A stretch of DNA of 64,000 nt from Lamellibrachia columna (lineage: Eukaryota; Annelida; Polychaeta; Sabellida; Siboglinidae). Positions 42,365-64,000 of this stretch are shown in pieces (within the stretch, counting starts at the first letter, position 1; each line of letters opens with the position of its first letter). Made by a program: the position numbers and the translations under genes. A model generated the notes under the pieces. It did not search any database and was not told the origin of the DNA. It worked only from the letters and a program-made list of their open reading frames with translations. The stretch spans positions 45,889,406 through 45,953,405 of the forward strand of contig OY759265.1 in NCBI GenBank assembly GCA_963662155.1, given 5' to 3'.

Positions 42365-43325
42365 TGATCCCAGGGCAAACTTCCTTCCAAGGTTAGAGAA
42401 TTGAATCCCCTAGGCAAACTTCCTTCTAAGGTCAGACAAGCAAGTCCCCTAGACAAACTTCCTTCCAAGGTTAGACAAGTGAGTCCCCTAGGCAAACTTC
42501 CTTCCAAGGTCAAACAAGTTAGTCATCTAGGCAAACTTCCTTCCCATGTTAGACAAGCGAGTCCCCTAGACAAACTTCCTACCAAGGTCAGACAAGCAAG
42601 TCCCCAGGCAAACTTCCTTCCAAGGTTAGACAAGTGAGCACCCTAAGCAAACTTCCTTCCAAGGTTAGACAAGTGAGTCCGCTAGGCAAACTTCCTTCCA
42701 AGGTTAGACAAGTGAGCACCCTAAGCAAACTTCCTTCCAAGGTTAGACAAGTGAGTCCGCTAGGCAAACTTCCTTCCAAGGTTAGACAAGTGAGCACCCT
42801 AGGCAAACTTCCTTCCAAGGTTAGACAAGTGAGAACCCTAAGCAAACTTCCTTCCAAGGTTAGACAAGTGAGTCCGCTAGGCAAACTTCCTTCCAAGGTT
42901 AGACAAGTGAGCACCCTAGGCAAACTTCCTTCCAAGGTTAGACAAGTGAGCACCCTAAGCAAACTTCCTTCCAAGGTTAGACAAGTGAGTCCGCTAGGCA
43001 AACTTCCTTCCAAGGTTAGACAAGTGAGCACCCTAGGCAAACTTCCTTCCAAGGTTAGACAAGTGAGCACCCTAAGCAAACTTCCTTCCAAGGTTAGACA
43101 AGTGAGTCCGCTAGGCAAACTTCCTTCCAAGGTTAGACAAGTGAGCACCCTAGGCAAACTTCCTTCCAAGGTTAGACAAGTGAGCACCCTAAGCAAACTT
43201 CCTTCCAAGGTTAGACAAGTGAGTCCGCTAGGCAAACTTCCTTCTCATGTTAGATAAGCATTAAGTCTCTCTGAGGCAAACTTTATTTGTTAGATTAAGC
43301 ATTAAGTCCTCTGACCGAGGCAAAC
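42365..43325. repeat. 39-bp minisatellite with three-unit higher-order repeat
   Basis: About 24 copies of GTTAGACAAGTGAGTCCGCT followed by AGGCAAACTTCCTTCCAAG. From about 42640 the units alternate in a regular three-type order (CACCCTAAGC, TCCGCTAGGC, CACCCTAGGC), a 117-bp higher-order period. Degenerate units continue to within ~35 bp of the donor of the MTAP exon at 43356. Because 39 is divisible by 3 both strands are open; no gene is implied. Confidence 0.93.
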
Positions 43326-43355
43326 TGACTTCCCACGTTAGACACAAATACATAC

Positions 43356-55387
<12,032 letters not shown>

Positions 55388-56145
55388 CTGAAAATATGGA
55401 GAATGTGTTTTATTAGTCATATTAAACACATTCATGACAACCGGTCACACAGAGCAGTGCTGAATGCTCTTACAGGAAATGTAGTTTAACCTGCAAAAGT
55501 TAGCAGAAAATAATTTTTTTTTTACAATTATTGTTTGCTGAGAGGGAGCATTAGAACCTGCCAATGTCCAGAACTCAACATTTTCTTTGTTCTTTAACCA
55601 GATTGCAAATTGGCACCTGACAATACAGGTGCAGGCTGTCTGACTTCATGACCACACTTCTTTAGAGGAAGACTCAGCCATCAGTACCTGGCACTGTCCC
55701 TTGTGAGAGTGACAATGACATTTATTCACTAACTTAATAATTACTCTTTAATCTCGTGGACTTCCTGCTTTAAACAAATACAAGGATTAGCCCTGAACTG
55801 GTAACTAGTACAACTGTTTGCTTAAGATGGATATTAATTGTATTTCCAATTGGACTAGTTTTAATTACAGCAACTAGCCAATGTTAATCTCAGTTATGGA
55901 TTTATTTCCGGTTTATGACTTATTCCTGGATATTACTGGTAAATACAATTTTTTCCCGGATTTTCCCACTGCCCTGTCTAAAACCGGTTTTTCCAGGGAG
56001 CAAGTAAATCATCTTACTGTGAATGAGTAGACATATTTATGTGTAATGTTCGTTGTTTATTGTGAGCAGGGCAGGACAAATGCTTATCACATGTAGACAG
56101 GTACAGAAAGAAACTGAAAGCATATTCTATAAAAAGAACGCATTT
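55388..56145. other. No gene recognised upstream of MTAP exon
   Basis: The MTAP first exon is expected on the - strand at or beyond this interval, but no ATG-plus-donor candidate could be supported. Confidence 0.4.
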
Positions 56146-56149
56146 GTCT

Positions 56150-57905
56150 TTCTGCCTGACAGAAAACCAACCATGTGTGTAACACCTCGTTACAGAAGGG
56201 GGTTTTCCCGGAAGGTATGAAATTGGCTCAAGTTATACTGCTATTTAAAAATGGTGATATGAATGATTTTACTAATTACAGGCCTATATCTTTACTATCA
56301 GTTTTCAAAAATTCTACAAAAAATCTTTCACAACAGAATGATGTCATTTATAGATGACAAACAAATACTGTGTAAAAGCCAATATGGGTTTAGGAAAAAT
56401 ATGTCCACATCACTGGCAATACTGGAGCTTGTTGAAGAAATTACTACCTCAATTGATGATTGTAAGTCTACTGTGGGTGTCTTCATTGATCTGAAAAAGG
56501 CTTTTGATACGGTTGACCACAACATTCTCGTAAAAAACTTGAGCATTATGGAATAAGAGGGATAGCAAATATGTGGATCTGCAGCTATCTTATGAATAGA
56601 AGTCAATATGTTTGTATTAATGACACTAATTCTGATTGCATGAATGTCACTTGTGGGGTACCACAAGGATCTATACTGGGTCCAGCTTTGTTTATCATAT
56701 ATATTAACGATATGTGTAATGTGTCATCGTTAATGAAATTGATTGTATTTGCGGATGATACTAATTTCTTTTACTCAGGAAAAGATTTGACAGAAGTGTG
56801 TAAAACAGTATCAAACGAATTGGACAAATTATGCAGATGGGTTCAAGTTAATAAGCTGTCTTTAAATATTGCCAAAACCAATTTTATGGTATTCGGTAAC
56901 AAAAAGTGTGAAAACAATCACTTGGTCAGTATAAATGGTATGTACATTAATAGAGTGTATGTTACAAAATTTCTTGGTGTACTCATTGACTGCACTTGAA
57001 TTGGACTGAACATATCAACCTCATAAAAAATAAAATTTCGAAGAATGTATCTGTAATGTATAGGGTTAAACACTTATTGACTAGTTCTGCATTGGACTCT
57101 TTATACTGTACTCTCATATTGCCATACTTAAATTATTGTTGTGAAAATTGGGGCAACACCTATAACAGTCGAATACGACCTTTGCATATTATTCAGAAAA
57201 GAGCTGTTCGTATATGTCTAAAGGCAGACTATAGGTCTCATACAAGACCGATGTTTTACCAGCTGAACACTTTAGCTGTACAGGACATCGTGGACTTCAA
57301 TAGCATGGTATTTATGTACAAGGTATATAATAATCTATTACCAGCTAATATTATGTTGTACTACCAGAAAGTTAATGCTAGTCACTATCACAACATCCGT
57401 ATGAAAAATTGCAATTTCAAAATAAGATTTAGTAGGACTACTAAAAAAGCTGAATGTATTAGTATAAAAGGACCAAAGATGTGGAATGACCTGCCTGCTG
57501 ATATTAAGTTGTGCAATTCGATTTATAATTTTTTTAAATGTACAAAGCCTTACTATTGCATAGATATGAAATATGAATTAATTGCATTAATGTCATGGTT
57601 ACGTGCTATGTGTATATTATTTTATTTTCGTATCAAATACCATACCTTTTTGGGTAGTTAAGACCTAGCTTAATTAAGTCATTGTTCTTATATGTATGGA
57701 ACCAGTGCAATTGTTTACTTTTGGGGAATGCAATTTATAAGTTTACAACTTCTTGCATTTCCCTTCAACATTTTCTGATTGTCGTTCTTTAATTATATTT
57801 TCATTGTACCACTTTAGTGGTAGTTAGTCTTATAACTGTATGTTTACAATTTATCGAAAATGTACATTGACTATGTTGAATAAATTCAATTCAATTCAAT
57901 TCAAT
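56150..57905 (+). pseudogene. CR1/jockey-like LINE, 5'-truncated and frameshifted
   Basis: RT motifs appear across four broken frames: NYRPISLLSV; QYGFRKNMSTSLA; FIDLKKAFDTVDHNIL; CGVPQGSILGPALF; FADDT (catalytic aspartates intact); LGVLID; then a long C-terminal frame (56996-57661) with NYCCENWGNTY and MWNDLPADIK. It ends with AATAAATTCAATTCAATTCA, a short tandem tail typical of non-LTR 3' ends. Breaks near 56350, 56540 and 57000 make it inactive, but it is the youngest-looking LINE here. Confidence 0.88.
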
Positions 57906-58469
57906 TCAATACCTTTTACAGTGTACAAACATACCAGTATTTACATACTCGTTAGCTAGCTGCATATACAAAAACCATGCAATTGCATGCAATGACAGAT
58001 GTTTATTAGGATGTGTAGATGTCACATCTACTGGTCTTTTTTGACAGTGGAAAAAATACCCTATTTTTTAGGTGCTGAAATGTTTCTTTCACCCTGGGTG
58101 TGTCATTCTAGATAACACTGCATGGAGCACAGATTTTTTATCATGCATAAAACGATAGCATCGTCACAGCAGCCCTCTACACTGTGACTGATTTGGTCGC
58201 AAATGCAACTGTTTTTTGTTTTGTTTGACTACTAACACATTTTGTACGGTTGCCCACTGGCAACGGCGACTAGTCTATGATAACAGATCATGTGTTGTCA
58301 TTTCATAAATCATGTGTTGTCGTTTCTTAGAAATGATCATGCGTAGTGCGATTCTTTCTCATTTTTCGTGTGCGCTGTTTCTCTTATCGCTTGCTGTGCG
58401 AACGGGGTGTAATCTGTTCTTCATTGTGCTTCTGGTAAAGTGGCAATTTTCAGAATCAGAAACTGCCCC
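57906..58469. other. Intergenic, no gene seen
   Basis: No recognisable feature on either strand. Confidence 0.5.
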
Positions 58470-58484
58470 GTTTTAACAAAAAGA

Positions 58485-58840
58485 TGACAAAGTCAAAGAA
58501 GACACTTCAGCACCAAAACTGAGCACTTCTGCAGCCACTACATCAGCCATTAAAGACAAAGTCAGAACGTTCTGGGAAGACTGGTTACACGACTTCGACT
58601 GGTTGAGATATGACAGCCAGAAGAAGCTGATGACGTGTGTTTTTTTTGCATGGAAAAGCCACATATTTCTGGCAAAACAGACAATAGGTGTAGCAATTTC
58701 AAACGAGAAACCCTGACGAAGCACCCCTGTAGCGGCTGACATCGCAAGTGTCGTGACATCTGCTTGGATCACATGGGGCCGCTGCTGTGCTGAGGGTGCT
58801 GGATACGCAGCGGGCCAAAGAATCTGAACGCACCCAAGAC
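58485..58840 (+). pseudogene. hAT-transposase-like fragment, left part
   Basis: One reading encodes WLRYDSQKKLMTCVFC then KRETLTKH, like the N-terminal BED/TTF-type zinc finger of ZNF862/KIAA1586-like hAT-derived proteins. Frameshifts are present. The frame ends AKESERTQD and is interrupted by the element at 58841; it resumes at 62014. Confidence 0.55.
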
Positions 58841-61800
58841 CAGGGTTGACTGAATTACTTTTATTTTGTACTTGAGTACAAGTAAGAGTAAATCACTCTG
58901 AAACTACTTGAGTAAAAGTAAAAGTAGCTGGTAAAATAAACTACTTGAGTAAAAAGTAAAAGTACTTTTCAAAAGTACTTGAAGTAAAAAGTATTTTGAA
59001 AAATTACATTATTTTTAATGAGAGCTCACAATATATCAAATAAATTCAGTTAAATACAGAACTTAATTAATGATGAGGCACAATCTGTCTTTTTATCGAC
59101 CTGTTCCACTGGGGTATCGGAGGAGCTAGATTGTACAACAGGATATGTATAGGCAAGTGTGATTGTATCTGAGTAGGTAGAGGGTCAGTCCAGTACTAGT
59201 AGTAGCCTCTCAGGGAAACTGATCAGAGGTAATACAACCTAGCAATGCCCATAGTAAAATTAACAAAGACATTTGATGCCATCTGGCTTGTGATCCCCCA
59301 CCTTCTCATGACATGTCTTCCCAGACATGTCTTATCAGCTTACACAGGTTACCTGGTACCAGCTGGGGCTAGAATTGATCAGAAGACAGACAAGTGCAAC
59401 AGATGCTGTTGCTAATTGCAATTAAAAGTGACCTGTCAGGGTGCTGTCCTTGATATTATTTATGGGTCAGCTTGAATAAGCCATTGCTGGGAAAGGATGC
59501 TGCCAAATGGCAGAGTATCAATTCTTTACTGTTTAGTTCTGTAGAGTAATCATTATTATGAATTAATTAAACATCTCAATATGAATTTTATTCGTAAAAG
59601 TAAAATGCTGTTTAATGCTGATGTAAGCCGGTAAGGCCGTTGCTGACAATGCCAATGGTAGGTATGCGACAATTGGCCTACATACGCGCTAATCGCTTTG
59701 GCCGCGACGTCGATCTCCGTGCTCGTTCGTTCGCCCGGTGACCGTGTTTTTGCTGCGCGTTTGGCTGGCGTATTTCAGGAGCTCCCGGAGAACACTCATT
59801 GTGATGATGTAGTTAACATGTTCCGCTGACGCGTCGTTTTCAAAATTTTCCAATCCGATTTGTAGAAGTCAAAAAATATTTATGTCAAAGTTTTTGACTG
59901 TCAAAGTCATCGACCATTTACCTGAAGGTAGCTAAATTTTTCTTTCAAACCTTTATAATTTGTATTTCCATATACTTGTCTATGTGTGTGCCAAATCTGA
60001 GGCAAATTAAACTATTAGCACATTGTTTTCTAGAGTTAGCAAAATTACATGTCAAACCGACAAATGGTTGATCGGGTTGAATTTCACAGCGACAATCCCC
60101 TCTGTTTGTCATCGTTTAAATGACCATGGCCCACCATGATCATACTAAAATAATTAATTATGGTGTATTTAATAGTTTCCCGATGAATTTCACGAAAATA
60201 ATGCCTTAGTAACGCCAATGATTGAAGATTTTGAAGGATACTATTCATGCTAAAAATAGAGCTATTCCTGGCATTTAGGTCACATGACCCTATTCTTGCA
60301 ATGTGATTGGCTGATGCTGTTGTTTACAAACACAAGGGACCATGTGCTTTTATTGCTGTATTATTTAGCACCTTCTATTTTATGAATTTAAGTTAATTTT
60401 GTGGATTGTTGATTCTGCTAAAAAAATGTATCATTACTTTATACATTTACTTGAACTTTCTAAAAATTTGTTTCTACCTTATTCATGATATTAATAGTAA
60501 CCCTACCCAAGGTTTTTAGGCTGGGTAGTTATCGAGTAAAGTTTTGAAAAAATACATGAAAGACCCCTCAAAAATCAATCAAAACTATAAAAAAAATGTC
60601 TGTGTCGTCACATATGGGCCAGTGAGTTGGTAGATTACGGCAGACAGTTAATTAAGGGTGACCTAATTATAATATCTTGATATGCAGAACCTTACATGTC
60701 TTTACTTTGCATGATTTTTACTTCAGAGGTTTATTGAATTCAGGTCTGCCCTGAAACGGTTGATATTCACTAATTTAGCTAATTATTAATTAATAATAAC
60801 ATCACGTTATTACCAAAAAGATAGAAAAAAGCTAAAGAAACAGTGTGCTATGATCACATTTGTTATTTCTTGGTATAGATGCAATGAAAAAAATACTATA
60901 ATAAAAATTGGGGGGTAAATGTTGCATTCTGATATTTTCATTTATCAATGAATGCGTATTGTTTATCAATCAAAGTAATTAAGATAATTAATTGATGATT
61001 TAGTTAAATCATGAATTAAGTGAAGACTGCATCAACAGTTTATGTTTTAAAGGAGCTATCTCCCCTAAAGTTTCATTAGAATCTCTTCAGTATTAAAAAA
61101 GTTATGACACTTTGACCTTGTATTCTCAAAGTGAACCATAATTGGCCCAAAAGGTCACAACTTTTCTTTTGTTTTTCTAGTAAAACAAGGCCGAAAAACG
61201 GGTGGTGCACCTAATCTTTAAAATGTCATAACTTGTCTAATATTCAACCTAGAACAAATATCTCAAAGGCATTTTAAAGTTTTTTTCAGGCTCTGTACAA
61301 TGATACTCAATTGATGTCTATCCATGTAGGTTGAATTTTTTTGTCACGTACCTACCAATGGGCGAAAATCGGTTCTCGTTTTCGATCCAAGATGCGCGTT
61401 CGCTCACGAATATCAGAATTGTGTCAGTGTATGGGGTTTATCAATACATTATCGAAATTGCAAATTTTAATATTTATAATACGTATTGGAAACTTACTGA
61501 TTAGTAGTTTATATGGTGCAACGGAGATATTTGCATCGTGGTTTGAGATGGCATTCAAGCATTGTGTGCTCGAAGTGACATTTCATGTCAACGGCCTTGA
61601 CCTAACCTATGCCAATATTTGGCAGACTTCGTTCACTGACGTAGATATAAAACAGTGGTTGCGTCGATTTCCCGAAGAGAGGTATGCATGCAAATATGAT
61701 CGCGAACTGGAATGCGATTAAATGATATTAATAGCTTTTGGCCTGGCGACTATGAACAGTTTTTGAAATGTCGTTGACGGTGGAGCGCCACCGCCGGCAG

Positions 61801-62005
61801 CAGCGGTTTCGCAAAAAATTTAACGAAAATATATTGCGAAGTAAATAAAAGTAACGGAGTAAAAAGTCGCATTACTTTAGATAAAACTACTTCGTTACAA
61901 GTAAAAGTATTTAGTTAAAATTCTACTTCGTTACATGCCAATTACTTGAAATAACTACTCAAGTATTGCAACGAAGTACTTTTACTTCGTTACATACCAA
62001 CCCTG
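58841..62005. mobile_element. 3.2-kb non-autonomous hAT-like element
   Basis: Ends CAGGGTTGACTGAATTACTT (left) and ACATACCAACCCTG (right; reverse complement CAGGGTTGGTATGT), each followed inward by ~130 bp rich in AAGTA/TACTT. The 8-bp flanks are CCCAAGAC (58833-58840) and CCTAAGAC (62006-62013), one mismatch. CAGGG ends plus an 8-bp duplication fit hAT. No transposase is visible inside; a 126-codon frame at 61341-61721 matches no family I know. Confidence 0.82.
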
Positions 62006-62013
62006 CCTAAGAC

Positions 62014-62320
62014 GATCTCGTCATTAAATTTAACACGGCTTACACAATTGTGAAGGAGGAGATGGCATTCACAATTTTTTTTGCATCGACGTGTCCTTAT
62101 GCGTATGCCAACAACGTCAAGTGTGCACAGTTTGTTGGCAGCATTGCGGATTGTCTTAAAAATGAGATTGTAAAAAGTCGGTATTTGGCAGTGATGTTTC
62201 ATAGCACCACTGACTGTTCAGTACAAGAAACAGAAGTTGTCATCAATTTATATGTAAACTTATTGCTAATTATTGGTAATTTCAAGAATTCCATGATTGT
62301 TAGTACTTTGTCATTGTAAC
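62014..62320 (+). pseudogene. hAT-transposase-like fragment, right part
   Basis: Encodes DLVIKFNTAYTIVKEEMAFT, then VGSIADCLKNEIVKSRYLAV and a STTDCSVQETEVV stretch, the DUF4371-like region of ZNF862/KIAA1586-type proteins. Removing one target duplication joins this frame to the left fragment (ERTQD-DLVIKF). Confidence 0.6.
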
Positions 62321-62455
62321 GTGTTATAATGCATAGTATCTGGTCGCATTTTCATACATTTTTTATTTCTATTTCACTTTTACATTAATAAACGGACATC
62401 TGTAGTTAATTTGAATTTGGAATAATTAGGTGCTGTAGTTGTATAATACGCTATT

Positions 62456-62456
62456 G

Positions 62457-62488
<32 letters not shown>

Positions 62489-62500
62489 TGTGTACACACA
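62456..62500. repeat. (TG)n/(CGTG)n microsatellite
   Basis: GTGTGTGTGTGTGCGTGCGTGCG run. Confidence 0.95.
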
Positions 62501-62715
62501 ATTACCTGGCTCCTAAATTTGTTATTTCGCTCCTAAATAATGTAGGTAGGAGCCAGTTGGCTCCTAGACAAAAAAAGTTAATGTAAAGGGCTGTGTTGTA
62601 TATATTGTGTGACTTTTAAGGTATGCCTTATATGTTCAAAATAACTGCTCACAGTGACATGCACAAAATTATCCTAATGAAGCCCTTGTACCTATAATTA
62701 ATAACCAGACATCGC

Positions 62716-62935
62716 GTGAACCACACATCATGGCATTACTGCATCCACTTGTATTGGCATGCATGCGTTTTAACATTAACTTTGCAGCACGTCACATACC
62801 TGGTCGAATTAACACTGGCTGATAAATTGTCACGTTTACAGGTGGACGAATTTCGACAACTGGCACCCTGGGTGAAGGTCACCCCGGTGGAAGTACCTTA
62901 CAGTGTGTCCCCGGCAGGCTTAGGGAATCTTTAGA
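62716..62935 (+). pseudogene. DIRS/Ngaro-like RNase H C-terminal fragment
   Basis: FAARHIPGRINT followed, after a frameshift, by LADKLSRLQVDEFRQLAPW. This is the RNase H end and linker typical of DIRS-order retroelements, directly upstream of the recombinase. Confidence 0.7.
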
Positions 62936-63775
62936 CAAGCTGCTGCAGGCCTCCTTAGCTCCATCATCAAGGCCCCATTATGAGCGCGCTTGGAAGAAAT
63001 TGGTAAATTTTCATGTCTCGTTGGGCTTACCAACTCGTCTGCCAGTTTCGGTACCGATGGTGTTGCAGTTTCGGTACCATTGTTTCTACTGTATCAGCGG
63101 TGGCTTATTTCCACAAAATCAATGGTTTCCATGACCCGTCTAATTGCTTTATGGTATCTAAGTTGTTGGCAGGAGCTCGTAATTTGGGAACGGTCCCTGA
63201 TGTCCGCCTGCCTGTCACACTCCCTGTACTCAGTCGCTTAGTGCATGCTTTACCCACCGTCTTTGCATCTCGGTATAAATGTCTTATGCTCCGAGCCATG
63301 ATGGTACTGGCATTCAAAGCTTATTTGCGGATAGGGGAAATGGTGCCTCGATCACGTGGCACGATACGTGGTTGTTTGCACATGGATGATGTTTTATTAT
63401 CTGGGGAGTTTACGACAATTTCTTTCCAGCTTTTTAAGCATAGTGCGAGGCAAGGTCCCCAATCCCTACAAGTGATAGGCGAGTGCATTCAGGGGACTAT
63501 AATCCACCCTGCTTCTTTTTTGCGAGATTTCCAGCTGGCCAGAGGCAACGTGCAGGCTTCTCTGTTCGCATACCCAGATGGCTCTCCAATGTCACGCAGT
63601 GAATTTGATGTGTCATTGAAGCGACTACTTGGTTTTTGTGGCTACCAAACTTGTGCTTTTAAGGGTCACAGCTTTCATATTGGGGCAGCCACTGCAGCCG
63701 CATTGAGGGGCGAATCGGATGCGCAGCAGGTGGACTTCGGATGCGTTTAAGAAATACATTAGGATTGCTTGAGTA
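62936..63775 (+). pseudogene. DIRS/Ngaro-like tyrosine recombinase, decayed
   Basis: The N-terminal SAM-like part (LLQASLAPSSRPHYERAWKK) and the catalytic part are in different frames, with a break near 63070. The catalytic frame has AFKAYLRIGEMVPRS (first catalytic Arg), FQLFKHSARQGPQ (Lys region) and GHSFHIGAATAA. There the HxxR Arg is His. A second frameshift near 63728 displaces the WTSDAFKKYIRIA end that carries the Tyr nucleophile. Not functional as read. Confidence 0.78.
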
Positions 63776-64000
63776 GGAGTGCTCACTATTCTATCTAATG
63801 GTTCTTAACTTCAGCGGTTATTTACGGTTGGTGGGGTGGTCACATGTGTCGGTGACCGGTGGCGAATTGGTCCCACCTTTGTAGTTATTCCAGTTAGAGC
63901 TAGTATATTTTTAAGCAGGTAGTTGTATTCATAGACTGTGTGATAGCATGTAGGGCATTATGCTATTTGGTTTAAGGGTGTTCTATGACAATAGTAATGC
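63776..64000. other. Window end, probable 3' part of the DIRS-like element
   Basis: No frame or terminal repeat recognised before the window ends. Confidence 0.35.

Noticed and set aside
42588..43257. ~210-aa open frames on both strands
   Set aside because: 39-bp satellite open in all copies; no start context, no family, no splice-site logic.

Overview
The window is nuclear DNA from an animal. It has intron-rich genes with GT-AG introns, tRNA-derived SINEs, several clades of decayed LINEs, DNA transposons and a very large load of minisatellites. The metazoan focal adhesion kinase, the arthropod/mollusc-like CxC form of COX5B and the TE mix suggest an invertebrate bilaterian, perhaps a lophotrochozoan. 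That taxonomic guess is weak and no finer placement is supported.

Layout. (1) 48-24968, + strand: one complete-looking focal adhesion kinase (FAK/PTK2) gene. I could join 27 coding exons with consistent phases, 3354 nt in total, about 1117 aa. They encode a FERM domain, a linker with the YAEI autophosphorylation site, a tyrosine kinase domain, a proline-rich tail and a FAT domain. (2) 24969-32530: FAK 3' UTR, then intergenic DNA with little recognisable content. (3) 32531-35989, + strand: COX5B, four exons, 144 aa; its first intron carries a 532-bp foldback transposon. (4) 35990-43355: intergenic DNA with a SINE, a minisatellite, a LINE remnant and the start of a large 39-bp array. (5) 43356-55387, - strand: seven exons (262 codons) of methylthioadenosine phosphorylase (MTAP); the first and last coding segments were not found. 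(6) 55388-64000: mobile-element graveyard with a frameshifted LINE, a 3.2-kb non-autonomous hAT-like element inserted into a hAT-transposase-like coding fragment, and a decayed DIRS/Ngaro-like tyrosine recombinase.

The three host genes have unrelated cellular roles (adhesion signalling, respiratory complex IV, methionine salvage). I see no operon-like or functional link between them.

The most striking signal is that several minisatellites are tandem copies of an exon edge together with its splice site. FAK exon 6 is preceded by about 13 copies of its own 3' splice site plus the first ~43 bp of the exon. An MTAP exon of only 59 bp is followed by about 28 copies of its last ~29 bp plus the GTAAGT donor. 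The next MTAP exon has five copies of its end plus donor, and FAK exon 25 has one diverged copy. Other arrays grew from a SINE tRNA-like B-box segment and from the inside of a dispersed repeat. The window therefore looks like one where minisatellites repeatedly nucleate on functional sequence, creating ladders of competing splice sites.
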